Of a stretch of 64,000 nucleotides of DNA, positions 1 through 11,973 are shown one piece after another (the first letter of the stretch is position 1; the number at the start of each line of letters is the position of its first letter). Made by a program: the position numbers and the translations under genes. The DNA comes from Bigelowiella natans CCMP2755 (taxonomy: Eukaryota > Cercozoa > Chlorarachniophyceae): positions 105,001-169,000 of the forward strand of contig ADNK01000313.1 in assembly GCA_000320545.1 (NCBI GenBank), in the 5' to 3' direction. The notes under the pieces were generated by a model. That model was not told the origin of the DNA and searched no databases. It saw nothing but the letters and a program-made list of their open reading frames with translations.

Positions 1-2
1 AC

Positions 3-209
3 CCCGAGCAACGCCGTGGCTCGCTTCTCCAGGTGTGCCAATCTGCAGAGATGAAGAGGGCGCAAACATATTACATCTTAACCTTTGAGAAAGTAGTAAG
101 GGTTGCTGCTTCTTCGCTGTGTGTGATGAGGCTACAAGTGGACAACGACGGCTTGCTTGGTGAGAGCGACGACGAGACAGGATACAAGCCACCCAGCATG
201 AGCCTTGGG
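3..209 (+). CDS. possible exon of an unidentified gene running off the left edge
   Basis: A plus-strand frame is open from position 3 and ends at a good donor (GG|GTAAGTAC at 209/210). It has a plausible protein composition, with an acidic stretch (residues ESDDETGYKPP) near the donor, and an ATG at 51 could be a start. I see no matching downstream exon before the minus-strand gene that fills 736-5868. The donor could therefore be chance, or the stretch could be the last part of that minus-strand gene read backwards. No family is recognised. Confidence 0.2.
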
Positions 210-495
210 TAAGTACTTACGTGCGCACGTACGACGCGTGTATGTACTGCCAAAATTCTTCTCTTCTTCTTTCGTTCTTCGTCTTCTATTACTATTGCTA
301 CAAACTATTGCTACTACTCACTGAGAGGCGTGCATCTGGGGCGCCATGGCACCGCTGTGGAAATCGGTGGCATCGGCATCGGCCCCTCCACCGTTGTCGT
401 CTGTTGTGGACGTTGGTGTTTCAACGAACACGCACGCTGATACCGAGAGGGGCTCATCCTCCATTCTGACATCATCGGTTGTAGGAATGGTAGAC

Positions 496-528
<33 letters not shown>

Positions 529-735
529 GAGGAGGAGGAGAAGAAATATGAGCCAAATATATCAGTGTTGTTTGTCAGAAGAATGTCGATAGTAAGGTCG
601 TTCCTCTCTTCCATAGATCGGTGGTGGCAGTGGTTACTCATAACATTGATTTGACTACACATGGATGGGGGGCACTGGCATCGAATCACCATCATCATCA
701 TCATCATCTTCTTCTTCTTCTTCTTCTTCTTCACA

Positions 736-2865
736 CTAATGTCTTCTTCCGACTCTCCCAATTACGTATTGCACTCTCCCGCTGCCTCCTTTTTCTTCTT
801 CTTCTTCTTCTTCTTCTTCTTCTTCTTCTCTCCAGTCTCTCTCTCTCTTCCCCCACCCCCCCTCTATCTCTATGAAAACTGACTCCTCATCGTCCAGCTG
901 ATTCTCCTCCTTCTGCTCGTCCCTCTTACCCTCCCCTGCTGTCGTATTATTAGCATTCGTTGCTGCCGTTGTTTTTTGTGCATCCTTCACGTCGCTGCCT
1001 CCTACCCCCTCCCCCCCCTCCCCCCCTGTGCTTGCAGACACAGCGCCAGCATCTTGGTTATTGGTATGTTTGGCGTTAGTACTATCGCTGTGGGCACTAT
1101 TACTAGCGCTGCTGCTGCTACTACGAAGCTGATCAGGACGAGGGTCTCCCTGCCCCCCACCATCTCCACCACCACCACCGCCGCTCGCCGGCTCCTCCTG
1201 CTGCTTTGTGGTGGTGGGTGAAGATGAAGGGGGTAACTCCTTCTGCTCTTTCTTCTCCTTTCTCTTCTTTTTTCTCCTCCAGCCGAGAGAAGCATCGGCG
1301 ATGATGTCGCCCCAGGCTCCCCATCCGTGCTTGCTCACACCTGGTTGGTGCCGGTTGTGTGTGTGGTGGGGGGGGGGGGGAGGGAGGGTCACGCAACCCA
1401 TGTATTTTCACTATCTATGCTGTGGCTTTGCATCTCGTTGCACAGTGCTAATTTTTGCGTTTTCGCGATGTACATAGCCATCTCTCATTGGTAGTGTTCC
1501 CGCTCCTTCGCTCCCCCCCCCACCCTCCCTTTCCTCCTCCTCTTCTTTATCTTCTCCGCTACTCTGAATCGTACGTGATGGGTGGATCACCTTTCACGAG
1601 ACAGCTGTCATGATAGCCGACTTGCCACCACCCTGGCAACGCCACGTCGCCCAGCTGCAAGATTGTGTGCGTGTTTGTGTGTGTGTGAGTGTGTGTGAGT
1701 GTGAAACAAAACAGTGGAGAGAACAGAAACAATCATATTTGGAATTGGAGAGGCATCGAAGACGAGGTGCCACGGAGCTGCAAAAAAGAGCCTGAGAGGC
1801 ACCGATGATTCTTGTCGTGCGGCACCCAACAGGCCAAGTATCACCGGTTATTGCTTTTCGTTATGATCTTCTGCGAGTCTGACTCTTCTATCGCTAAGAT
1901 GGCCACTGCGAATACTAATACTAACACTGCTGCCGCTGCCCCTCATACCTCAGGAGCATGCGCGTTGAGTGTGCACAGTAGCGACGGATGATCGGCGCTC
2001 TTTCCAATATGACAGAGAATGGGTACCTACGGGGGGGGGAGGCAAAAAGTTGATTATATGCTCGATCGCGGCGATGACAATGAGAGCGAGAGGAAAGCTA
2101 CAACTAATAATGATGATGGTAATAATAATAATAACGGCGATGGTGGTAATGATGATGATGATGATGATCGATGCTTTGATATGTCGTGATTCCGAATCGG
2201 AGCTTCATGACCCTCTCCGCGAGAGCCTCAAGTTCCGCAGTATTCCAGCGAGATGCCGGCAAGCGCAGGTATCCCCTGCAATGAACACCAAGCAAGGCAT
2301 TGCCAGCGGCATTGGATTGTATGAGGCCATTAAGCAAACCGAAGTTATGTAAGAGCGATCATGCCGTCGTCACCACCACCACCATCGTCGCCACCATCGT
2401 ATACGAACAAGCACAACATGGCTCCTCGTCACCACGCCCCACCACCACATAGGCGTACCCTTCCCACGTCGACTTCCGTTTCTTGTCAGCTGTGTAATTG
2501 CACATCTCCCGTAGCACGGATGACACCCCCGACTTAATGTCCTGGCCATCGAAGAAGAAGGAGAAGAAGAAGAAGAAGAAGAAGAAGAAGAAGGAGGAAG
2601 AGGGCGAGGAGGACGAAACATATTATAAGGAGGAGGACGCGTGCATGCTTCACAGAGAAAGTGATAGAGGATTGATCATAACGTGTGCATGCCTGTGCGC
2701 GCGTGTATGCGGCATGAGAACAATAAAACAAGCATATGCACCTCATGTTGGGAATGAAAACGGGGGTATCAGAGTTCTATCGAAGTTTCCCGACGAGGGG
2801 AGGGGGGTAGGTATTTATTCATTGGTTGTGTCTCCTTTTTGGAGTCATCACGTCTGCGTTGTCCT

Positions 2866-2900
<35 letters not shown>

Positions 2901-3966
2901 TGTTAATCCTTGCGGACCTCGTCGCTTAAGTTTGGAAGGCCTGCAGCCGCCCTGAGTTTCTCGGTCTTGGTTATTATAGGAAAGAAGAGGGAGGGGAGGG
3001 GGGGGGGGGGGGGGAGCGAGGCGTTGGAAGAATTCACACCAAAGGTTGTAGTATTCCTTCGAATAGCGATAACAATACCAGCAGACGTCCAGTTGGATCG
3101 ACCCGCAAAGGGTGCAGCATCATAGCTCGGGTAACAGCCCGTCGCTCGGTTGAGGTCCAATATCTGCACACAGACGCGAGAAACACTCTCAAGATTGTGG
3201 ACGACACGCAAGCGCGGAAACGCACGCATCTACAGATGGCGAGTCGTGGCGGTGGTGATAACGCTGTGAGGAGAGGGGGGGGGGGGGGGGGGCAGGAGGG
3301 GTGCGTAGCGACGTCGATGTCTATAATGTGTTATGAAGACTCGTTGTGCTGTTGGGTCGTTTCATCTTCTTCTGCCGTAACTCATAGCATTCAGAGCGGT
3401 GAAGAAATGGTGGCGACGGGCTGCTCTTGCCATTGCTGCATTGCTAAATCAAGCGGTAGGAGTAGTTACCTTCCGGAGACTTTCCTTCTCCGCTTGTGGA
3501 GGTACCGCACGGCTGCGGCTGCTGCCGCCGCTACTTCTGCTGCATTTTTGCCATCGCCGTCGCCCATGACCGGAAATACCCGTCGCTTGAACTTGGGCAC
3601 TATACGAAGACACGCGCGAGTGAGCAGCGAGCCAGGGGTGCACATGCGTTGAAAGAGGAGAGGAAGAGGGAATAAGATATATACAGCAGCCGAGCGGGGA
3701 AGGGCGAAAACAGTAAGATACCTGTGAGCTTCATCTCGATGCTGCCTGTGGCCGACGCACCTCCAGCTCTCCCCCCCCCTGCCTTGTTGCTGGGAAGACG
3801 CTTCCGCCAGTGTTTTCTGGCCACGTCGATCAGGCGCTTAAGCCGTCGCGTCAGTACGTCTGCGGAGGGCCAACCTGAGGAGGGAGGAGAGGGGAGAGGG
3901 CGAGGAGGAAAATGAATCATATTCACGTTTTTTATCCTCATCATCGTCGTCATTCCTACCATCATC

Positions 3967-4000
<34 letters not shown>

Positions 4001-5868
4001 TCATCGTTGTCACGTCGTTTTTCTTTGACGACCATTGGTGGTGGCAGCAGATCCTGGCTTGTGGCCTGCATTTGCCTTGGCCTCCTTGGACGTGAACCCG
4101 AGAGAATCGTCTCCTTTGATGTGGTCGTAGCGCGCGTAGCCGTACGTGTAAGTGCCCTCCAAGAGCCCCTTGTCGTCGTTCCTCCCCCACCACGCCGTAG
4201 GCTTGGGGCCTGAGAAGAACGACGTGGGGATGAGGGCGAGCCAATCGCCGTCACCGCGTGCCATCTCCCCTAAGAAATGCAGATTGCACAGCCTCCGTCC
4301 CCAGACGCTGGAGCTTCGCTTCATTTTATCCCAATTGATCAGGGTCGGGTGCGGCTCGGAGGGGCCAATCTGCATATCGCGTCGTCGATTATGAATGCCA
4401 ACGGCAGTAGGCAGAAGCGGCGCGGCGAGGATAGCACAGAGCAGTGCGACAGCAGTGTGCGGGAATCAATCAAAAAGGAGCTGGACGATGCGGTAAGAGA
4501 AAAAATGGAAAAGAGAGAGAGATAGAGAGAGAGTCAAAGAGATGATGATTATTAGATCTTGACCGTGGAGCTGGTGATCATGGAGAGGTATTCTTTCGGT
4601 TCTCCGCTCACGTGTTCGAGCAGCGCCAGGATGAATGCATGTGTATAGTCGGTGATTTCTTCCTCGGTGTGCTGGTTCAGGTGTGCGACCCGCTTGATCA
4701 GTGTGGGGCGCGGGAATCCATACCTGAAGGAGTGTGTGTTGTGTTGTGTGTGTGTGTATGTTTGTGTGAGTGTGTGCTAATGAATATTGCTGCTCCTGCT
4801 GCTGCTCCTGCTACTGTGTGTGCAGAGATGGGATGTAGATTTTCACTAGAGGACTACTCCTCACTGCTATATCCTTTCTTTATGTGCATACATGTATATG
4901 TACACATCAATATCCTGTACATATATTTAAATCCCACGTCGACTTCTGCGATGCCAAAACGTATTCACGTGCGTTTTTCATGGTTTGTCATACGTGAGGA
5001 GGACGCGTTGGAATCGCTCGCGCTCGGTAGGGGTCCACTAATCGACAGAGAAAAGGGGCAAGTTTTGGCGATCAGAGCTCTTAAGGAATCAAACATATCA
5101 GCTCTATGTCGGGCGGGAAGCTGTTGCATTCACGATGACGTAGTACCTTCACCTCCGACAGGGATTGTGTCCGGCGGCGCTGTATGGTGTCCGAATCGTC
5201 GCTCTCCGTGTTGTCAGACCGATCTCCATCCTGGAATCGATTCATTTTTAAAAAGAAAGAGAGTTTTGAGGTGGTGGGTCCGGTCTCATTCAGGATCACT
5301 GTTTCCTATTCTCTCCCAAATAAATTCGTACCGTAGCAGCAGTTTTTTTATCCCTTCCATCTGCCCCAGCCTTCGAATTGGGGGAAGCCAGCTTGCGTCC
5401 TTTGGTGCTCACTTTGGCATTTGCCCCGGTTTTCTTTTTCTTCTCGGACCGGGGCAAGAGGAAATGAAAGCTGCAACTACTTCCAGGGATGGCGATTTCA
5501 TCTCTAGATTTCAGGGCCACCGTGTCCCATTGTTCGTATTTGCGGCCGTTAACCGAGAACCCAGAGGAACTTAAGCAGTAGAGCTCAAAGCAGCTCATCT
5601 GCGGGTTGTAGTTCAACTCGAGATGCTTGTTCGCGATGGCCCTGTCGTCGCCTATTTTGACTCTTGGGCGTCTCCTTTTCATGATTTCTTGGGGACGCGT
5701 AGTCTCAGCTCGGCCCAGGGTGACGTGTGTTGATGTCATGACGTGGTTGACGCCATTACCGAAAAGCTTTGCGTACCCAGCCCTTTTGCCCGCCTCGCAC
5801 CGCTCTTCCTTCATCCTTCGACTGATTTCTTTCTCCAACTCAAGAACTGACATTGATTCGATGCTCAT
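736..5868 (-). CDS. FHA-domain protein with repeated CHD-like SANT modules and no ATPase domain
   Basis: Exons, in transcription order: 5868-5332, 5230-5147, 5037-4994, 4723-4612, 4369-4033, 3874-3722, 3599-3470, 3163-3079, 2541-2459, from 2275, 1654-1591, from 1340. Splice phases agree at all these joins except out of the exon starting at 2275, whose donor I could not place. Exon 1 encodes an FHA domain (about residues 35-139) with LGR, an IANKH motif in place of the usual S-x-x-H, and VNG; this is a phosphothreonine-binding fold. A SANT-like segment follows (WTPTERERFQRVLLTYGFPR). Two modules resemble the C-terminal region of CHD6-9 remodelers: WW..DKGLLEGTYTYGYARYD and WWQVGYHDSCLVKGVSKHGW. 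RWNTAELEALAERV and LTRRLKRLI lie in and around them. The tail after about 1300 is K/S/G/E-rich and its 3' end is unresolved. The neighbouring plus-strand gene starts at 6613, so no SNF2 ATPase fits upstream. Likely a nuclear chromatin reader or accessory protein; the role is inferred. Confidence 0.7.
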
Positions 5869-6256
5869 GCTCCTACGGGAAGAAGGCAGCACAGACATAC
5901 GCATGAAACATATGCAACACATACAAAAGGACGCACACACACAAACCCACACACACGAAAGAGTCCGTCAAACAGAAGCCACTCTCTGCAACGTAAAATA
6001 CTTCGAAAGCTTACCTCTTGGACGCTAACGGGGGTTTGATCTAGGGTTGTACACCTCTGGTGCGCACAAAGGGGGGCGGGAATCACCGGCTGGCCTCAAC
6101 TGGTTGGCCGGGCCGCCATCGCTCGAGTTGGACTCCGAGAATTTGGAGTTTGGCCGAAGCCTACAAAATTAAAGAATCTAACCACCTTTATTTTCATTGT
6201 CGCATCGATAAAATCACCTCCATTATTGTAAGAAATTTTCTTATCTTGAGGCAGCC

Positions 6257-6462
6257 GGAGGGAGGGGGGCTGGACGAAGGAAAATATCCGGAAGACTATT
6301 CCTGCGCTGGCTGCCATCCGCTGAGAAACACACAAAATCGAGCAACGCCACGAACCGAAGCGAAGCCTTAGGCTCTGGCAAATCCAAACCTGCTCGAAGG
6401 CGATAGGCTTCGATTAGGAGAACATGGAGAGCTTGCAGGACACGGCCAAGAATTCTTCCTCC
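6257..6462 (-). other. possible upstream exons of the FHA/SANT gene
   Basis: In the head-to-head gap, two minus-strand stretches look like exons: 6462-6390 (an alanine/leucine-rich helix ending at CGAGCAG|GTTTGG) and about 6318-6257 (after a tgtgtttctcag acceptor). They could add an N-terminus to the FHA protein, or belong to untranslated leader exons. Their phases do not obviously join the ATG-containing exon at 5872, so I keep 5868 as the start. Confidence 0.2.
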
Positions 6463-6612
6463 CTTAGGTGATGACCTGAAACTCCACCTCGTCATCATCA
6501 TTGCTATCGTCCTTCTTCTTCTTTTCTTTCTTTTCAATTTGTCCCTCCGACCTCTCAACACGAGTTGTCAACGAACCGCCTTTGACTACCGCCAACACTC
6601 CCCAAACCATGG

Positions 6613-7907
6613 ATGCATGCCGTGCCCAAGGAGCCGTCGTCCACTAACGCCCACACCCACTGTATCATCCATCATATGTTCTCAAGGTACCGGGTCGGCC
6701 CGACAAATATTAGACGCGCCCTGCATCTGCAAGAAAAAGGCGAAGAAGGCCGCTCCCCCTCGCGAGGCCCAGAGAGTACGAAAAAGGAGGATAATCTCTC
6801 ATGGGCGACTACAATTATGCTGAACATTTACTATTATTATCGAGCCCTACTGAGCGATTCAGAGGTGTGGGGGCCCTCCGTCGAGATTCGCAATAAAACC
6901 TTCCTTCAAAGGTGATTGAGACCTTTTTTGTCGCAATTGAAAAAGTGTGCTGCCGCTTCGTGGCGCGGAAGCTGATAGTGATATTCATGACAATGGCGTG
7001 TGGTCAATCGATCGATCGATCGATCGATACCAACCAATATCTCATCATCAGGTTGAGTGGTGTGACCCTATCGTTTCTCCTCTGCATCGGACTCTGGTTC
7101 ACTCTTTGGGGACACTTTCTCTCTCCATCACTCGTCGCTTGGGCTTCGGTCGTGGTACCATACTCCGTACATGTGTGCATGCAGTGTGTCTGCAAGGGAG
7201 AGAGGTCTCCCCCTCGCATATTTTTTGCGTTCCTCATTGCTATGACCACCATCATCATCACCTCGTTACTACTATCCAACATAACAGAGTCTCCTGGCGG
7301 TGCCGCTGATTTATTGGGTGCTCGGGCGTGCATGGGTGAGATTCTGCAAGGCCATTACCAAACGGACATGCCTCGCCGCCCAGCCCCCACATTTAAAGGA
7401 TAAGCGGTGGAGGAAGCGCGATTTGTTTTTCGTCAGCTTCATCGGTTTGCAGATTGGATTGTCGGTGGTCTCGTTGTGCGCCTCGCTGCTGAACGCCATA
7501 AGCGAAAGCAAAGTGCTGTCACTGCTCACGGGCATGGGTTGTTTCGTGAGCCTATCTTTGGTGTCGTTCGGTACGCACGGCGTCGGCGGCAAGCTACGGC
7601 ACAATAAGCTGTATCGGTTTTATCAGCCTTTTGAGGGGGGCACCTTGTACTGCATTCTGCAAGCGTCGAGCTGGATTCTGTTTTCCTTGAGTTTCCTCCT
7701 CATCGGTCTCCACAGCTCTTGCACGTTGCTGTGTCTCATGGGCCGTTGTAGCCTCAATGCTGTGGGTACCTTCTCTTCGATACCAATTCCCTCTGTCGTT
7801 GGTAGTAGCAGCGGAAGGATTGTGGCGAGGTTGGTGACGGCGACTGATGGCATCTTGATTCCTGCCACTTCCGCGGTTGGACCAAAGCTTCTTCCCCCCC
7901 CCATCGA

Positions 7908-7938
<31 letters not shown>

Positions 7939-10264
7939 ACTGCTACTGCCGCATTACTGTCGTCTCGTTGAATGGCGTGCAAGTGCTGCGGTTGCATTGT
8001 TCCTAATTCGTCATGACTATTTTTGTGTCACTCATCATCAGGCGGTCGTGGCAGAGATCCTCTTGGTCATTTCCCTCACGGTGTTTGAAGCACGATACCG
8101 GCCATCGGCGACAGGTCTCAACTCGTGCATGTGTGTTTGCATGTGCGGTCCGTGGGTATGACTATCCTGCTGTTGCCCCCCCCGTCTGATTCCCCATGGC
8201 TATGTTCACCGCGTATCATTGCAGATCATCGGGAGGAGGAGGGAACACAAGAGGCGTTGTCCTCACTACCATCACCCTCGCTACCGCCACTACCAAAATC
8301 ATCCTCATCTCCGGCCCAGGTGCGCTTTTCACCAGCGGAGAAGGAAGAGGCTGAGGAAGACAGGAAGGGGGGGCACGCTCTGCGTTCTGCTCCTCACGGA
8401 GGTGGCGGCTGCTGCGACGACGACGACACACAACCTGACCCCAGCATGAGTTGTAGCAGCACGACTCGCAGGTGGTACCACGGGCTGGTCATCATGGCTT
8501 TCGCGATCTGCCTCTTCAAACCGGAGGTCGGTCGGTCATGTCGGTCATGTCACTCACACGCACTGCTACCACCACTCACCACTGCCACACAGATATCTCG
8601 CAGCCCGAGTAACAAGCTATCGTTGTCAGATGGTGATCTTCGGCGTCGCGTACGGCGCGCTGACCGCATGGGCCCCAAACTACAAGTGGGTGGTCATTGG
8701 CTGGGTATTCGCTAGCGCCATCTACGTGATGACGTACAGAGGGCGTCCTGCAGCGACGGGGGAGAGAACCTGGCCACTTTTTCAAAGAGTATCGCAATTG
8801 GTAGGATTTAGTACGTGGAGAGGAAGACACTAGTACTACCGTGAATCACGAACCCAACAACATGCTAGAACCCCCTCCCCATCCCACCACCACTGCTACT
8901 TCTTACAACTGTCATGCTATAGGTCTTCGACAATGTGTTTGTGCCTTACTTCGAGTTGGAGATAATCCGCGGCACACCGGAGCCCTTCGAGGTTGGGGGG
9001 GATCACAAGTACATCTTCGGTAATGCATGCATATTTAATGCTCAATGCTAGGTGACGGAATAGGGCTGGTTATGGAAGTACTGCCGTCGCCTCTTTTTGC
9101 TTCTGTGTGCATCTACATTGCGTGATAAGCACTTCCTAATCATGCCAATTGTCATCTGTAATTTTTTAGTATTATCATCACAATGGTTTTTTTTTAGCCT
9201 TCTTCCTACTCTCCCCCCCCCCCCCCACCTACCTAATCCTTCGTCTCCTCCTCCCTTCTCAGGATACCATCCCCATGGCATCATCCCGATTGCGTGCCAG
9301 TGGACTTCTCTGACCTCGAAGTGGAGCGAGAAGTTCCCCGGGCTGCAGCCCGCCGTGCTGGTGTCGACCATCGTCCACAACGTGCCGATCATGCGCGACG
9401 TGGCGCAGTGGAACGGCAGCTTCGAGGTCACGAGACATGGCTTCCTCAGCGCGCTCCGCAGCCGCGGGTCAGTCCTGCTGGTGCCGGGCGGGCAGGAGGA
9501 GATGATAGGGTCGCGGTCCGACTCCCACGACGTCCCCATCGTCACAAGCCACAGGGGCTTCATCCGACTGGCGCTGATGTCCGGTGCCAAGCTCGTCCCC
9601 GTGTACGCCTTTGGAGAGACCCAGACGTTCGATAACGTCTCCGTCCCGGCGTCGTGGCAGCGGTGGTGCGTCAAGACGTTCCGAGCCAACCTCATATGCT
9701 ACCCGTACGGCGTGGCCCCGATGCTGCCGCGCCCTCACAGGTTTACGACTGGCGGTCGGAAGGCCCATCTCTGTGCCCAGGCTGCAGCGGGAACCCTCCG
9801 AGGAGCAGCTAGCCTACTTCCATCACAAGTACTTCACGGCCCTCCGCGCCCTCTTCAATCGGTACAAACAGAGGGCGGGGAGGGGGAGGGACAAGCTCGT
9901 GTTCACACCGGCGCTCTCGCAACCGCCGCCGCCGTTCCCGAGAGGCTTCTCCGCCCCGCCCGATCTATTCGGGACAAAAGGGGACAGGAAGCAAGAGGAG
10001 GGCGATGATAGTGGCAAGCCCACCATTGCCAAGGGCAATCAGCATAACCATCAAAAGGAGGCGTCGACGGGTTCTGTCGATGAGGGCAAGAACAGCCATC
10101 AGGAAGAGGAGAAAAGAGGCCAAGGACACCACAGAAATGGAAAAGAGAGCAAAATTAAGAAAAAACCGTCCAGTGCACCGAAGCTTAACGAGTTTCTTCT
10201 CATCATGCTTATGTGCGCTGGCATTTTTGGTTCGGCCCTCCAGTTGAAGCTGTTAGGATGGTAA
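6613..10264 (+). CDS. DGAT2: DGAT2-family acyltransferase with a long N-terminal membrane extension; one-base frameshift
   Basis: Eight exons: 6613-6911, 7052-7166, 7288-7705, 8055-8114, 8225-8526, 8630-8800, 8923-9019, 9263-10264. The C-terminal part is a clear monoacylglycerol/diacylglycerol acyltransferase: TGERTWPLFQ, then YIFGYHPHGI (HPHG active-site motif), VPGGQEEM, and GRPI near the end. It should make triacylglycerol at the endoplasmic reticulum or lipid droplet. Ahead of it lie about 450 residues with several hydrophobic segments (for example in 7052-7166, 7400-7705, 8055-8114 and 8470-8520) and a low-complexity acidic stretch, so the protein would be about 820 residues against the usual 330-390. 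Splice phases join the extension to the catalytic part without a break, though the donor at 7705 is weak. The last exon needs one base removed at the TTT at 9742-9744 to keep DGAT2 similarity. The start ATG 6613 opens the first long frame; a rival ATG at 6609 closes quickly. Confidence 0.85.
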
Positions 10265-11222
10265 CTGATATGGTGGAATGATGTACGAAAGGATGGATAG
10301 GTGATCGCAATGAAGTATAGAAGAATGACACATGAGCACCTGATGCGCTGCAAATCGATATTGTTATGTATCGTGAGTTATGATTGTCACGCTCGGACAT
10401 TTTTTGAGATTTATCTACTCATGACATTGCTAGATTGGCTCACAACATGCACAATATGTACTAGGCTACTTGCATAGCGCCATACATGCGCACTGGTTGT
10501 TGATCCTTGTTAAATGTCTGCTTTTTGGCTAATAGGCATGTCTAGATATGTCTCTTAGCTGCGGATGCTGAAGCGATGTGCTCATGCCGTAGCAAGTATA
10601 GAATTTGCGCGCTGATTGTTGGCTTGTGGTCTATTGAAGCGTGTTACGCACATTTACAACAATGACAGCTGCAAAACTAGCTGCTATCATGCTGCATGCT
10701 TAAATGCTTGAATACAACCTCTAGTCTATGCACAATCAACCACGAGGCACGCATGAGCGAGGCGTGGCGACTGGTGAGGCTTTTAAGTTATTAGATAGGT
10801 ATATGGTTCGCGATTTCAGGGAAATTATAGAATGATCGCTTCCTAGCACTATAGACAATCTAGCAATATAAATATGATATTTGTTAGCTTCCCCCGACAC
10901 GATATATGTGGTTAGGCGATGCTTCTGTAAGTCGTATATAGCATGCCTAGATATGTATAGCTACAGGCCCTAGCGCTGATCCATGACCAGGATCTCAACA
11001 CAGGAAAGTCTCGTCTGTGCGTACGCGAAGCTATGAGCGTGCATGCGTGTGTGTGACAGGTATCTACGCTCGAGTATCAGTTGGGTTGCTTTGATCATTC
11101 TTTCCAGTCATCATTCAAACGTTAGGTATGATGTTACATGCGTCATTTACATATAAATATATATGTATATCGGAGCTGAAACGGTTCGGCGCCTTGGTCA
11201 GTTATCTTCGGTGGTAATAGGT
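10265..11222. other. tail-to-tail spacer rich in small palindromes
   Basis: No gene is seen. The spacer lies between the 3' ends of the DGAT2 gene (+) and the F-box/PWWP gene (-). It contains many CTAG-type tetramers and words such as GCATGC and TAGCTGC. No tRNA, hairpin gene or transposon end was recognised. Confidence 0.6.
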
Positions 11223-11743
11223 TTACAACTTGTGTTTGAGGTGCGGGTTGGTATGGCCGACTTTGGCTTTTTTAATGCGCCAGATGGGTGATCCGAAGCC
11301 ACGAGCACTTGGGGCTCGTTCTCTTTGCCTTCTCTTGCTCTCTCTTTCATCACTACTGTTCACATCGCTTTGCTGTCCCCGCCTCGGTTTCCTAGCTAAT
11401 ACAATCTTGGTATCGTTTGCAGAGATTACGGACATGGAGAAACAACCCTCTTTGGGCACTGTGGTGACAGTGGTGGCGGCGGTGGTGGTAGTGCTGCTAC
11501 TGCTGTTGGTAGCTGTGCTGGGTAGTACAGCCACTGGTCCAGGGGACAAACGTCGTCCGATGAGAAAGAAGCGTTTCGAAGCGAAGTTGGAGGCACCGAA
11601 GAGAACCGCCGTGCGTAAAGAGACATGAAAATATTCGTTTTATTTCGTTACGGAGAGAAACGTAAATATGGGGAAGATATCGCCATGAGGGTGTTAAGGA
11701 ATAAAGGCGGATCTTTCCCTAATCCCCACACCCCCCTTCTCTC

Positions 11744-11787
<44 letters not shown>

Positions 11788-11935
11788 TCCCAGTTTTCGT
11801 ATTCCTTCAGCTGCTCACCGGCCCTCAGTCGCCTTGCGTGATCATACGCTCTCTGCAGCTTCACAGTTGGCACCTTCGTAAGAGTGAATACTTACAAACA
11901 TACGACACACCGTTTTCTGTTTGTGCGCGAGGGTA

Positions 11936-11973
<38 letters not shown>

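Noticed and set aside
318-761. Minus-strand frame with poly-lysine, poly-serine and an acidic C-terminus as an independent gene
   Set aside because: Mostly microsatellite translation; it may include the 3' end of the FHA/SANT gene but cannot be resolved.
736-5868. A CHD-type SNF2 chromatin remodeler
   Set aside because: The SANT-like segments look like CHD6-9, but no helicase motifs are found and the gene is bounded by a divergent gene at 6613.
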